DNA of 50,309 bases from Thalassospira profundimaris (lineage in GTDB: Bacteria; Pseudomonadota; Alphaproteobacteria; Rhodospirillales; Thalassospiraceae): contig NZ_JPWI01000019.1 in NCBI RefSeq assembly GCF_003326795.1, forward strand, positions 1-50,309. Direction: 5' to 3'. Shown here piece after piece: positions 1-8,960 of the stretch (position 1 is its first letter; the number at the start of each line of letters is the position of its first letter). A model generated the notes under the pieces. The model worked only from the letters and a program-made list of their open reading frames with translations. It was not told the origin of the DNA and did not search any database. The position numbers and the translations under genes are program-made.

Positions 1-40
1 ACGGTTTATCCGATGGTGCTTTTTTGTTTTTCACCCCGAA
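1..40 (+). terminator. Partial terminator, copy of the tRNA-Asp terminator
   Basis: The first 40 bases match bases 261-300 at 37 of 40 positions. They include the 3' arm GATGGTGCTTTTTT of the hairpin that ends the tRNA-Asp gene; the 5' arm lies outside the window. This suggests that a second tRNA, probably another tRNA-Asp copy, ends just upstream and that the unit was duplicated in tandem with a period of about 260 bp. Confidence 0.6.
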
Positions 41-149
41 ATCCGGTCAAAACTGCCCCGATTGAGATGGTTTCATTTTTCTTTGAAAATCGGTCAGAAA
101 ACACTTGCCTCCGTCCGGTGGGCTTTATATAAACCGCGCCACGCACCAT

Positions 150-226
<77 letters not shown>

Positions 227-249
227 TTCCCTCCCGATGGGAATGAAAC

Positions 250-286
250 AAAAAAGCACCACGGTTCATCCGATGGTGCTTTTTTG
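250..286 (+). terminator. Rho-independent terminator of tRNA-Asp
   Basis: The arms AAAAAAGCACCA (250-261) and TGGTGCTTTTTT (274-285) form a perfect 12-bp stem with a 12-base loop, followed by further T residues. It lies 24 bases after the tRNA 3' end. Confidence 0.9.
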
Positions 287-649
287 TTTTTACCCCCGAA
301 GCCCCTCCCTTCCTGCCTCGCAGAATCAGATTTCGACCAACAACAATGCCTGCGCACATGACACCGTCGAAAAATCAACCATTTGCACGGTAAATTCTGG
401 TGAAATCTGTCATTTGTTCAGTTTTGCGGCAATCCTGACCGTCTGGTCATTGATTAATCGTATAAATTATGCTCAGCTTTGCGGGCATTAAGCGAAATAC
501 TTGCAGGCCGCCCCACTTTCGGGCTTGTAGGCATTGACCGCGATCTGCCTGCCGTGCGCCGACCGGTGCACAGCCCCGGATTGTTGTTTGATTGTCTATC
601 GGTCTTCGCCTTGGCCTGCAGTCCCACAACAACAAACGGGAGGCGCATC
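287..649. other. Intergenic region upstream of the peptide transporter operon
   Basis: No convincing gene is seen. Around 450-475 there is an AT-rich segment (TTGATTAATCGTATAAATTA) that could hold a promoter for the transporter operon, but no clear -35/-10 pair stands out. The only firm signal is the ribosome binding site GGGAGG at about 638-643 in front of the ATG at 650. An open frame runs into the binding-protein gene from upstream, but its extra N-terminal part lacks a signal peptide and I take it as non-coding. Confidence 0.5.
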
Positions 650-2239
650 ATGCGCAAATTAATCGCAGGGCTGGTCATGGGGACCGCGCTCGCTACCATG
701 CCGCTGGCGGCACAGGCTGAAACGCCGAAAAACGTGCTTGTCATGGCGAATGCCATTGATGACATGATCACCCTTGATCCTGCTGGCATGTTCGAGTTTT
801 CCGCCCTTGAGTATGAAGGCAATACATATGATCGCCTGATTACCTTTGATAACGACGATGTCTCAAAGATCTCCGGTCAGGCTGCCGAGAGCTGGGATAT
901 CTCCGAAGATGGCAAGACCTTCACCTTCCATATCCGTAAAGGTATCAAATTCGCCTCCGGCAATGATCTGACCGCTGAAGATGCGGCCTTCTCGCTGCAG
1001 CGCGTGATCCTGATTGATGGTTCTCCTGCATTCATCCTTGGTCAGTTCGGTCTGACCCCGGAGAACGTCAAAGAAAAAATCCGTGTTATCGACGACTACA
1101 CCTTCTCGATGGAAGTTGATCAGCCTTACGCACCAAGCTTTGTGCTGTATTGCCTGACCGCTGGTGTTGGTGCTGTTGTTGACAAAAAGGTTGTCCTTGA
1201 AAACGAAGTAAATGGCGACCTTGGCGCAGAATGGATGAAAACCAACTACGCCGGTTCCGGTCCGTTCAAACTGAACAAATGGACACCGGGCGAAACCCTT
1301 AGCCTGACCGCGAACGAAGACTACTGGGATGGTGCGCCCGCAATGAAGCGCGTGATCATTCGTAATGTCAAAGAAGCCGCATCGCAGCAGCTGCTTCTGG
1401 AAAAAGGCGATATCGATATCGCCCGTAACCTTGAAGCAGACCAGATCGCAGCCATTTCCGGCAATGACGACCTGAAAGTCATGCCGAAGGGCAAAGGCGC
1501 TCTGTGGTACCTTGGTCTGTCCCAGAAAAATGAATATCTCTCGAACCCGAAAGTTCGCGAGGCTCTGAAATACCTTGTCGATTACAAAGGTATTTCCGAA
1601 ACCATCATGGCCGGTCGTGCACAGACCCATCAGGCATTCCTGCCCGAAGGCTTCCTTGGTGCCTATAACGAAAATCCGTACAGCCTTGATATCGAGAAAG
1701 CAAAAGCGCTTCTTGCCGAAGCAGGCCTTGCTGACGGTTTCTCCGTAACCATGGATACCCGCAACACCACCGCCGTCATGGCAATGGCACAGTCGATTCA
1801 GGCAACCTGGTCGCAGGCCGGTATCAACCTGGAAATCATTCCGGGTGACAACAAACAGACCCTGACCAAATATCGTGCCCGTCAGCACGACATCTATATC
1901 GGTCGTTGGGGCCCGGATTATCAGGATCCGCACACCAACGCTTCGACCTTTGCCTGGAACCCGGACAATTCCGACGATGCATCGGCAAAGCCGCTTGCAT
2001 GGCGTAACTCCTGGAACCCGGGCAGCATGACCGAAGAAACCGATGCTGCGATCCTTGAGCGTGACAATGCGAAACGCGAAGCAATGTATATCGAACTTCA
2101 GAAAAAAGTTCTGGCTGATGGTCCGTTCGTGATCATGTTCCAGGAAACTGAAATTGCTTCGATGCGTGGTAACGTGAACAACTTCGTTCTCGGCCCGTCA
2201 TTCGACACCAACTACTATCGCTTTGTCACCAAAGACTAA
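650..2239 (+). CDS. Peptide ABC transporter, periplasmic substrate-binding protein (SBP family 5)
   Basis: A 529-residue extracytoplasmic solute-binding protein of the DppA/OppA family (SBP_bac_5), expected to capture di- or oligopeptides in the periplasm and deliver them to the two permeases encoded next. The start at 650 is chosen because it follows GGGAGG and gives a typical signal peptide (MRKLIAGLVMGTALA...) ending in AQA before Glu. The mature part shows the family pattern: an early 'LDPAGMFEFSALEYEGNTYD' region, 'FHIRKGIKFASG', and 'NPKVREALKYLVD' in the middle. Length is normal for the family. It opens a six-gene same-strand run with short gaps, so it is probably the first gene of an operon. 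The substrate is inferred from the adjacent dipeptidase. Confidence 0.93.
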   Translation: MRKLIAGLVMGTALATMPLAAQAETPKNVLVMANAIDDMITLDPAGMFEFSALEYEGNTYDRLITFDNDDVSKISGQAAESWDISEDGKTFTFHIRKGIKFASGNDLTAEDAAFSLQRVILIDGSPAFILGQFGLTPENVKEKIRVIDDYTFSMEVDQPYAPSFVLYCLTAGVGAVVDKKVVLENEVNGDLGAEWMKTNYAGSGPFKLNKWTPGETLSLTANEDYWDGAPAMKRVIIRNVKEAASQQLLLEKGDIDIARNLEADQIAAISGNDDLKVMPKGKGALWYLGLSQKNEYLSNPKVREALKYLVDYKGISETIMAGRAQTHQAFLPEGFLGAYNENPYSLDIEKAKALLAEAGLADGFSVTMDTRNTTAVMAMAQSIQATWSQAGINLEIIPGDNKQTLTKYRARQHDIYIGRWGPDYQDPHTNASTFAWNPDNSDDASAKPLAWRNSWNPGSMTEETDAAILERDNAKREAMYIELQKKVLADGPFVIMFQETEIASMRGNVNNFVLGPSFDTNYYRFVTKD

Positions 2240-2255
2240 GGAGACAACGGTCGTA

Positions 2256-3323
2256 ATGTCCGCTGTTACACGCAAAAACCGGGACGGGCGCACACGCGCC
2301 CGTCTCATTTCCGGCAAGGCAGGAAGCTTCCTGCGCATTGCCTTCTCGCTCGCCATCACATTCTTTGGCCTGCTGCTTGTTACCTTCCTGATCGGTCGCG
2401 TTTTGCCGATTGATCCGGTTCTGGCCGCAGTCGGCGACCATGCTTCACAAAGCACCTATGACCGCGTTCGCGAAGAAATGGGGCTTAACCTGCCACTTTG
2501 GCAGCAATTCTTTATTTATGTTTCCAACGTCCTGCAGGGTAATTTCGGCCAGTCGGTTCTGACCTCGAACGCTGTGCTTGACGACATCAAACGTGTCTTC
2601 CCCGCGACCTTGGAACTGGCGACCATCGCCACCATCATTGGCGTTGTCCTTGGCATTCCCGCTGGCGTATTTGCTGCGATCAACAAAGGGAAATGGCCTG
2701 ACCACGTCGTGCGTGTGATTGGTCTTGCCGGATATTCGATGCCGATTTTCTGGCTCGGCCTGATGGGACTTCTGGTCTTCTATATGAAACTGGACTGGGT
2801 TGCCGGGCCGGGACGCCTTGATGCCTTCTATATCGATTTTATCGAGCCGACCACGGGCCTGATGCTGATCGACACATTGATCGAAGGCGACATGGATCTG
2901 TTCTGGAATGCGGTATCGCATATCATTCTGCCCGCTTCGATCCTTGCCTATTTCTCACTGGCCTATATCGCCCGCATGACCCGTTCCTTCATGCTTGAAC
3001 AGCTTAGCCAGGAATACATTCTGACCGCACGGGTCAAAGGCATTTCCGAACATCGCATCATCTGGCGTCATGCGCTGGGCAACGTGATGGTTCCGCTGGT
3101 TACGGTAATTGCCCTGTCTTACGCCAACCTGCTCGAAGGATCGGTTCTGACTGAAATTATCTTCGCATGGCCGGGACTTGGTCTTTACATCACCAACTCG
3201 TTGCTCAATGCCGACATGAATGCTGTTCTTGGCGGAACGGTTGTCGTTGGTGCGGTCTTTATTGGCGTGAACATGCTTTCTGACGTGCTTTACCGCCTGC
3301 TCGATCCCAGAGCGCGGAGATAA
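2256..3323 (+). CDS. Peptide ABC transporter permease, DppB-type
   Basis: A 355-residue inner-membrane permease of the binding-protein-dependent transport family (BPD_transp_1, DppB/OppB side). The ATG at 2256 follows AAGGAGA (2238-2244), which overlaps the stop region of the binding-protein gene; an in-frame start at 2223 would lie inside that gene and is less likely. The N-terminus has about 30 polar, basic residues before the first membrane helix (about residues 33-55). The motif 'ARVKGISEHRIIWRHALGN' is the EAA-loop that contacts the ATPases. The stop is only 2 bases from the next start. It forms half of the membrane channel with the next gene product. Confidence 0.93.
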   Translation: MSAVTRKNRDGRTRARLISGKAGSFLRIAFSLAITFFGLLLVTFLIGRVLPIDPVLAAVGDHASQSTYDRVREEMGLNLPLWQQFFIYVSNVLQGNFGQSVLTSNAVLDDIKRVFPATLELATIATIIGVVLGIPAGVFAAINKGKWPDHVVRVIGLAGYSMPIFWLGLMGLLVFYMKLDWVAGPGRLDAFYIDFIEPTTGLMLIDTLIEGDMDLFWNAVSHIILPASILAYFSLAYIARMTRSFMLEQLSQEYILTARVKGISEHRIIWRHALGNVMVPLVTVIALSYANLLEGSVLTEIIFAWPGLGLYITNSLLNADMNAVLGGTVVVGAVFIGVNMLSDVLYRLLDPRARR

Positions 3324-3325
3324 TC

Positions 3326-4249
3326 ATGAATACACAAGCTCACATCTCCAAACCGGGCCTGAAACAATGGCTGACATCTGACACGCCAAAATCACGCTTT
3401 CAGGCCAAATGTGGCCGTGCATGGCTCGGCTGGATCAAGTTTTCCGAAAACAAGCTGGCCATGATCGGCCTTTCGATTGTGATCGGCCTGATCCTTGTCA
3501 CCATTTTCGCACCACTTCTGGCCCCCTATGATCCGCTGGCTGCTGATCTGACCAACCGTATCCAGTCACCTAGTGCACAGCACTGGTTTGGCACCGACCA
3601 GCTTGGTCGAGATATTCTGTCGCGCCTGATCTATGGTGCGCAATACACCCTTCTGATTGTCGGTCTTGTGGCCATTACCGCCGCCCCGCTTGGCCTTCTG
3701 GTTGGCACGGCTGCCGGTTTCTTCGGGGGCTGGGTCGATGCCACCCTGATGCGCATCACCGATATCTTTCTGGCCTTCCCGAAACTGATCCTGGCACTGG
3801 CCTTTGTCTCGGCACTTGGTCCGGGACTTGAGAACGCCATCCTTGCAATTGCCATCACCGCATGGCCGCCCTATGCGCGTATTGCACGTGCTGAAACCAT
3901 CACGGTGCGCAAATCCGACTTCATCGAAGCTGCCCGCTTGCAGGGCACATCGAATATGGGCCTGATCGTCGGCCATATCATGCCGATGTGCATGAGCTCG
4001 CTGGTCGTGCGTGTCACCCTTGACATGGCGGGCATGATCCTGATTGCAGCGGGTCTTGGCTTCCTTGGCCTTGGCGCACAGCCACCAATGCCCGAATGGG
4101 GTGCCATGGTGTCTGACGGTCGCCAGTTCCTGCTTGAACAATGGTGGGTTGCGACCGTTCCCGGTATTGCCATCTTCATCGTCAGTCTTGGCTTCAACCT
4201 TCTGGGTGATGGCCTGCGCGATGTTCTTGATCCGCGTGGAGGGGATTGA
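3326..4249 (+). CDS. Peptide ABC transporter permease, DppC-type
   Basis: A 307-residue DppC/OppC-type permease. The N-terminal part carries 'FSENKLAMIGLSIVIGLI', the OppC N-terminal domain with the first helix, then 'APYDPLAADLTNRIQSPS' and 'HWFGTDQLGRDILSRLIYGA', a signature of this subfamily. The EAA-type loop is near 'EAARLQGTSNMGLIVGHIMP'. The gene starts 2 bases after the DppB-type stop and ends just before the ATPase gene, consistent with translational coupling and a heterodimeric channel. Confidence 0.93.
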   Translation: MNTQAHISKPGLKQWLTSDTPKSRFQAKCGRAWLGWIKFSENKLAMIGLSIVIGLILVTIFAPLLAPYDPLAADLTNRIQSPSAQHWFGTDQLGRDILSRLIYGAQYTLLIVGLVAITAAPLGLLVGTAAGFFGGWVDATLMRITDIFLAFPKLILALAFVSALGPGLENAILAIAITAWPPYARIARAETITVRKSDFIEAARLQGTSNMGLIVGHIMPMCMSSLVVRVTLDMAGMILIAAGLGFLGLGAQPPMPEWGAMVSDGRQFLLEQWWVATVPGIAIFIVSLGFNLLGDGLRDVLDPRGGD

Positions 4250-4251
4250 TC

Positions 4252-5094
4252 ATGAGTAACGAACCCCTTCTGACGGTCAAGAACCTCGAAGTCACCTTTA
4301 ACACCCCGAAGGGTGAAGTGAATGCCGTACGCGGTGTTTCCTTTAACCTTGGGCGTGAACGTCTTGGCATTGTGGGTGAGTCAGGATCTGGCAAATCCCA
4401 GACCGGGCGTGCGATCTTGGGTCTTACCGCAGCCAATGGCCGCATTACCGCTGATCAGCTGACCTTCCACGATGTTGATCTGGCCAACCTCACGCCCAAG
4501 CAATGGCGCAAGGTGCGCGGTGCGCGTATTTCCATGATCATGCAGGATCCGAAATACTCGCTGAACCCGGTCATGACCATTGGTGACCAGATCATCGAAG
4601 CCTATCGCGAACACCACAAGGTCAACGCCAAGGAAGCCCGTCATCGCGCGATTGACATGCTCGAAGCCGTCAAGATCCGTGACCCGGAACGCGTTTTCAA
4701 TTCCTACCCGCATGAAGTATCGGGCGGCATGGGGCAACGCGTGATGATCGCCATGATGCTGATCCCTGATCCCGAACTGATCATCGCCGATGAACCGACA
4801 TCGGCCCTTGATGTCACGGTTCAGCTTCAGGTGATGGCAATTCTTGACGATCTGGTACGCGATCGCGGCATGGCACTTATTTTCATCAGCCATGACCTTC
4901 AACTGGTTTCAAGCTTCTGCGACCGGGTTCTGGTGATGTATCAGGGACATGTGGTCGAAGAACTTGCGGCCTCTGCCCTGCACGAAGCCAAACATCCCTA
5001 TACCAAGGGCCTTTTGAACTGCTTGCCGAAAATGGATGGCGATCATGGCGATCTGCCGATCCTTGAACGCGAAGCAAGCTGGGCAGAAGGATAA
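4252..5094 (+). CDS. Peptide ABC transporter ATPase, DppD-type
   Basis: A 280-residue ABC ATPase. Visible motifs are Walker A GESGSGKS, the signature 'VSGGMGQRVMIAMML', Walker B 'LIIADEPTSALD' and the switch 'FISHDL'. The ATG at 4252 is preceded by GGAGGGG; a TTG two codons earlier is less likely. It is shorter than classic DppD/OppD (about 330 residues) because the C-terminal oligopeptide-transporter extension is nearly absent, although 'HPYTKGLLNCLPKM' from its beginning remains. Together with the next gene it would power uptake. Confidence 0.92.
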   Translation: MSNEPLLTVKNLEVTFNTPKGEVNAVRGVSFNLGRERLGIVGESGSGKSQTGRAILGLTAANGRITADQLTFHDVDLANLTPKQWRKVRGARISMIMQDPKYSLNPVMTIGDQIIEAYREHHKVNAKEARHRAIDMLEAVKIRDPERVFNSYPHEVSGGMGQRVMIAMMLIPDPELIIADEPTSALDVTVQLQVMAILDDLVRDRGMALIFISHDLQLVSSFCDRVLVMYQGHVVEELAASALHEAKHPYTKGLLNCLPKMDGDHGDLPILEREASWAEG

Positions 5095-5098
5095 GAAC

Positions 5099-5863
5099 AT
5101 GATCGAGATTTCAAAACTCAATGCCTGGTTCGATGATCATCACGTTCTGAAAGACGTCGATATCTCTGTACCTGCAAATGGCTCGTTCGGTCTGGTTGGT
5201 GAATCCGGATCGGGCAAATCGACGGTCCTTCGCACCATCACCGGCCTTGTTGATGACTGGGAAGGCAACATACTGGTCAACAGCAAGGAACTGGGTGCCA
5301 AGCGCGACAAGGCGTTTTACCGTCTTGCCCAGATGGTGTTTCAGGACCCGTTCGGATCGCTTCATCCGCGTCACACCATCGACCGCATTCTGACCGAACC
5401 GGTCAATATTCACGGTCTTGGCAATTCCGATGCCCGTGTGGTCGAGGCGCTCAATCAGGTCGGTCTGGATAATTCGTTCCGGTTCCGTTACCCGCACCAG
5501 CTTTCCGGTGGTCAGCGTCAGCGCGTGGCTATTGCCCGTGCACTGATCCTTGAACCCAAGATATTGCTGCTTGATGAACCGACATCGGCCCTTGATGTCT
5601 CCATTCAGGCCGAGGTGCTTAACCTTCTCAGCCGCCTTCGGCGCGAGCTTGGCCTGACCTATATCATGGTCAGTCACGATCTCGCCGTTGTTGCGCATAT
5701 GTGCGACGATATCGCCATCATGAACCATGGCCGCATTGTCGAACGTGCCACCGCAGAACAGCTTGCCGAAGGCAAACTTGAACATCCCTACTCCCAGCAG
5801 CTTTACAAGGCCGCCGGGGGTTATGACCGTGCTGTCGTTGACAGCTTTGTCGACTGGGATTGA
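5099..5863 (+). CDS. Peptide ABC transporter ATPase, DppF-type
   Basis: A 254-residue ABC ATPase, partner of the preceding DppD-type protein. It has Walker A GESGSGKS, signature 'LSGGQRQRVAIARAL', Walker B 'ILLLDEPTSALD' and 'VSHDLAVVAHMCD'. The ATG at 5099 lies 4 bases after the previous stop; a longer frame from 5036 would overlap the upstream gene by about 60 bases and is rejected. Like its partner it lacks most of the C-terminal extension of OppF (ends soon after 'HPYSQQLYKAAGG'). Confidence 0.92.
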   Translation: MIEISKLNAWFDDHHVLKDVDISVPANGSFGLVGESGSGKSTVLRTITGLVDDWEGNILVNSKELGAKRDKAFYRLAQMVFQDPFGSLHPRHTIDRILTEPVNIHGLGNSDARVVEALNQVGLDNSFRFRYPHQLSGGQRQRVAIARALILEPKILLLDEPTSALDVSIQAEVLNLLSRLRRELGLTYIMVSHDLAVVAHMCDDIAIMNHGRIVERATAEQLAEGKLEHPYSQQLYKAAGGYDRAVVDSFVDWD

Positions 5864-5902
5864 TCTGATCTGTGCAATGCCTGAATACGGGAACCTGATT
5901 GA

Positions 5903-6910
5903 ATGACGATTGCCACCAATCCCTCACGCCCGGCAAGCTATCGCCCCAGCTTCACCTGGGATGCCCATGCCTGTCTGCCGCTTGATGAAAAGACGCCCGA
6001 AAGCCTGCTTGATGAGTATGTGAAGGGCAATGTGGATTATGTCTGTGTCAATGTCGGCATGGACATGAACACCATCCCCCACATCATGCGTGTGATTGCC
6101 GCCTTCCGGGCCAAGATCGCAGCCCACCCGGACAAATACATGCAGATCGAAAAGTTTGACGATCTTGCCATCGCCAAATCCAAAGGCCTGCTGGGTGTCG
6201 GCTTTGATCTTGAAGGATCGGTCATGCTCCAGGACATGCCCGAAATGATCCCGGTTTTTGCCAAGCTCGGCGTCAAGCAAATCCACTTTGCCTATAACCG
6301 CAACAATTCGGTCGCGGGCGGCTGTCACGATGTAGATATGCCACTCACCGACCTTGGTGTGGAAATGGTCAAATCGGTCAATGCCAGCGGCATGATCATG
6401 GATTGCTCGCATACCGGGCGGCAAAGCTCGCTTGATATCATGCGCGTTTCATCAAAGCCCGTGGTGTTCAGCCACGCCAATCCCAAGGTTCTTGGCGGTC
6501 ATGAACGCTGCGTCGATGATGAACAGATCAGGGCCTGCGCTGATACCGGCGGTGTGATCGGCATTTGCGGCTTCCAGCGCTTCATCAAATCCCCGAACGC
6601 ACCCGAAGTTCCCGATATGGTCCGCCATATCAAATATGCGGTTGATCTGGTCGGTGTCGATCATGTCGGCATCGGCCTTGATACCATGCCCGAAGTCGCC
6701 GGATGCAACGACTTCCCTGATGGTGTTGACCGTTCATATTACTGGCCGGTCACCAGCGGCTATGGCCCCGGTGCAGGTGGTGCAGCGGTGTTTGACCCGA
6801 AAAAGCTCCCTGCCCTTGCCGACGCCCTGATTGGCATCGGCTATTCGACCGATGACGTCGACAAAATCATGGGTGAAAACTTCATCCGGGTTGCGAAGGC
6901 CAGTTGGTAG
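5903..6910 (+). CDS. Membrane dipeptidase family protein (peptidase M19)
   Basis: A 335-residue protein of the renal/membrane dipeptidase family, zinc enzymes that cleave dipeptides. It has no signal peptide, so it is probably cytosolic and acts on peptides imported by the operon in front of it (39-bp gap). Likely metal ligands can be placed by pattern: His22 (DAHAC), Glu104 (DLEGS), His170 (SHTG) and His191 (FSHAN); the 21-residue spacing of the last two is the family spacing. The HxD motif is altered: the Asp is Cys24. The C-terminal 'IMGENFIRV' is typical. The substitution may change metal use or substrate. Family assignment is firm; exact activity is inferred. Confidence 0.88.
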   Translation: MTIATNPSRPASYRPSFTWDAHACLPLDEKTPESLLDEYVKGNVDYVCVNVGMDMNTIPHIMRVIAAFRAKIAAHPDKYMQIEKFDDLAIAKSKGLLGVGFDLEGSVMLQDMPEMIPVFAKLGVKQIHFAYNRNNSVAGGCHDVDMPLTDLGVEMVKSVNASGMIMDCSHTGRQSSLDIMRVSSKPVVFSHANPKVLGGHERCVDDEQIRACADTGGVIGICGFQRFIKSPNAPEVPDMVRHIKYAVDLVGVDHVGIGLDTMPEVAGCNDFPDGVDRSYYWPVTSGYGPGAGGAAVFDPKKLPALADALIGIGYSTDDVDKIMGENFIRVAKASW

Positions 6911-6954
6911 CACATCTCCGTTCGGCAAGCATGCGAGAGAAACTGGAAAGTTTT

Positions 6955-7842
6955 TTAGGTATCTCGCATGCTTTCTTTCCCAAACCTTGCAAGTGCCATT
7001 TCAAGAAACGCGCGCAATCGACGCGAACGACGCATGTCCCTGTGGTATCCGACCCATGTAGTTCTTGAAGGAGGCCTCTCTGCCAGCGGCAATTCGACAA
7101 GCCCGGAATATGATCGGGCCAGCAACCTTGGCAACACAGCAGCTCCAACTCCTTCCTGGCACAACCTTGCCTGAACATCGCGGCTGTTGCTGCGACCAGC
7201 AATGTGCGAATTCGGAAACATGGACTTAAGCCACCTGGCATCGGGCATGTCCGAAAATGCATCGTCCATCGTAATGACATTCATTACCTCCGGCCGGTCG
7301 GCGCTATGGCCGTCCTGAACATAGACGCCATACTCAACGGTCAGAATTCTGCGTGAGATAACATCAGGCTCGGTAAACGGAGTAATCCGGAAAACGATAT
7401 CTGCTTCTCTGCGAGGTAAACTCAATAGTCGCGCGTCCGTTAGAAGTTCGACACTGACATTCGGATAAGACCGGCAAAACTCCCCGATCAACGGGGACAA
7501 AACATGCCACCCGAACCAGTCTGAAGACGAAACACGCAGGCTTCCATCCAGAGATTTTTCTGACCCGGTTAACTCACGCTGCAGGGCAAAGGCTTCCTCT
7601 TCCATGCGCTCTGCATGACCCAGAATAACGCTACCCTCGTCTGTCAGAATAAATCCGTCCGGTGTTCTCTGAAAAAGGCGGCATCCCAAACTGTCTTCAA
7701 GTTTCTTGATGCGCCGCCCCATTGTTGGCTGCGTCATTGCAAGTCGACGGGCGGCGGCGCCAAGCGTCCCTTCCCGTGCGATTGCCAGAAATATTTCGAC
7801 GTCACTCCAGTTCATCATACCCATTCTTTTTTGCATGAACAT
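6955..7842 (-). CDS. LysR-family transcriptional regulator
   Basis: A 295-residue LysR-type regulator. The N-terminal winged helix-turn-helix (about residues 11-70) reads 'MNWSDVEIFLAIAREGTLG...LAMTQPTMGRRIKKLE', and the rest is the periplasmic-binding-like effector domain. The start at 7842 follows GAAGGA with 9-base spacing; a later Met at 7815 would give the more usual N-terminus MNWSDVEIF, so the start is uncertain by nine codons. It is divergent from the dehydrogenase gene at 7920 across 77 bp, the standard arrangement for a LysR regulator and its target. That target is now broken by the mobile element. Confidence 0.92.
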   Translation of the reverse strand: MFMQKRMGMMNWSDVEIFLAIAREGTLGAAARRLAMTQPTMGRRIKKLEDSLGCRLFQRTPDGFILTDEGSVILGHAERMEEEAFALQRELTGSEKSLDGSLRVSSSDWFGWHVLSPLIGEFCRSYPNVSVELLTDARLLSLPRREADIVFRITPFTEPDVISRRILTVEYGVYVQDGHSADRPEVMNVITMDDAFSDMPDARWLKSMFPNSHIAGRSNSRDVQARLCQEGVGAAVLPRLLARSYSGLVELPLAERPPSRTTWVGYHRDMRRSRRLRAFLEMALARFGKESMRDT

Positions 7843-7919
7843 TTCTCATTATCCTTCATTTCCATTCACAAATCAAACTCTCACAATCAGACCATCCAAA
7901 TCAAACAGGAGTAAATCTG
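7843..7919. promoter_or_regulatory. Divergent LysR/dehydrogenase control region
   Basis: This 77-bp AT-rich spacer must hold both promoters. It contains a 10-bp direct repeat CAAATCAAAC at 7869-7878 and 7897-7906, centres 28 bp apart, which could be a regulator contact. AGGAG at 7907-7911 is the ribosome binding site for the gene at 7920. Binding by the LysR protein is inferred from gene order only. Confidence 0.45.
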
Positions 7920-8696
7920 ATGACCAAAATGAAAGCCGCTCTCCTCGAAGCATATGACCAGCCGTTCCGTATTACAGAGCTTGACCGACCTGTCCCGGCA
8001 GAAGGCGAAGTTCTGGTACGTATTGCAGCAAGTGGTGTAAATCCGCTTGATTCCAAAATCCGTTCGGGAAAAGCCGCACATGCTCGTCATCCGCTTCCGG
8101 CTGTTCTCGGCATTGATGTCGCAGGAACCATCGAACAGGTGGGACCGGGTGTAACCTCGTTCCATGTCGGCGAAGAAGTTTACGGCATGACGGGTGGCGT
8201 TGGCAGCGTCCAGGGATCTCTTGCCCAGTACGCGGCTATCGATGCGCGGTTGCTTGCCCCAAAGCCCTCGAATTTTTCCATGCGTGAGGCCGCTGCACTA
8301 CCACTGACATTTATCACCGCGTGGGAAGGCCTTGTTGATCGCATCGACTTGCAGCCTGGTCAAACCTTGCTTGTGATCGGCAGTGGCGGCGTTGGCATGA
8401 ATGTTATCCAAATTGGAGTGGCACTCGGCGCCACGGTCTATGCCGTAGATTCCGGTACAAAAGCCGATACGATCAGATCCCTGGGTGCAACACCAATCGA
8501 CTATCAGGAACAGGCCGTCGAAGACTATGTCAAGGAGCACACCAACGGCAAAGGCTTTGATGTGGTCTATGACACGATTGGCGGCGCAGGACTTGATGCC
8601 GCATTTGCAGCAGTTACTCGATTTGGTCACGTGACCAGTTGTCTGGGATGGGGAGCCCACTCCCTCGCCCCTCTTTCCTTCAAGGGTGCCAGTTAT

Positions 8697-8701
8697 TCTG
8701 G
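8697..8701. repeat. Target-site duplication, left copy (TCTGG)
   Basis: TCTGG here and at 16332-16336 flank the element. A 5-bp duplication is what Mu-type DDE transposition leaves. The apparent identity extends to 8 bp (TCTGGTGT) because both the element's left end and the continuing gene sequence start with TGT. Confidence 0.85.
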
Positions 8702-8748
8702 TGTAGCCCGCCACATGTTTCTGGAGTGTTCGTCACTTGTATCTGGAG
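8702..8748 (+). repeat. Left end: terminal inverted repeat and two tandem transposase-type sites
   Basis: The left tip starts TGTAGCC and is followed at offset 7 by CGCCACATGT + TTCTGGAG (8709-8726). A second copy, CGTCACTTGT + ATCTGGAG, lies at 8731-8748, exactly 22 bp (two helical turns) further in. The right tip carries the same block at the same 7-base offset. Multiple end-type sites of this kind are typical of Mu and Tn7 relatives. Confidence 0.8.
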
Positions 8749-8825
8749 GAAGCGGAAAAACGTTTTCTTCCGATCTGAGAGCATTCTCAGAGGCCTTTTA
8801 TATCACTCTCAGAAGGCTCAAAGAA

Positions 8826-8857
8826 ACGGCCACAGCACTGTACCACTGTGGCCGTTC
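8826..8857 (-). terminator. Probable terminator for leftward element transcription
   Basis: The arms AACGGCCACAG (8826-8836) and CTGTGGCCGTT (8847-8857) form a perfect 11-bp stem. Read on the minus strand the stem is followed by TTTCTTTGAG, a weak U tract. It lies about 100 bases beyond the stop of the leftward gene ending at 8961. Another hairpin, CTGAGA-GCAT-TCTCAG, sits at 8775-8790. Confidence 0.6.
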
Positions 8858-8960
8858 CGCGTGTAGGAGTAGAGGTTGGTAACAGCAACGGCTCACGCGA
8901 TGAACTTATTGGTATTTTTAGAGATAAATTGCCATGCCGCCAGTTATGTCTCTCGACCAG

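Larger units (their letters stand above)
7920..8882 (+). pseudogene. Quinone oxidoreductase/zinc-binding-dehydrogenase family gene, 5' part, interrupted by mobile element
   Basis: The native sequence runs from 7920 to 8701 (261 codons). It encodes an MDR-family reductase: an N-terminal GroES-like part ('GVNPLDSKIRSGKAAHARHP', 'LGIDVAGTIEQVG') and the nucleotide-binding fold with GSGGVGMN. From 8702 the frame enters the inserted element and reads about 60 unrelated residues until the stop at 8882. The missing C-terminus is found at 16337-16544. Joining 7920-8701 to 16337-16544 gives exactly 330 codons including the stop, with no frameshift, so the ancestral gene encoded a 329-residue enzyme. 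The truncated product lacks the end of the catalytic fold and is probably inactive. Confidence 0.93.
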
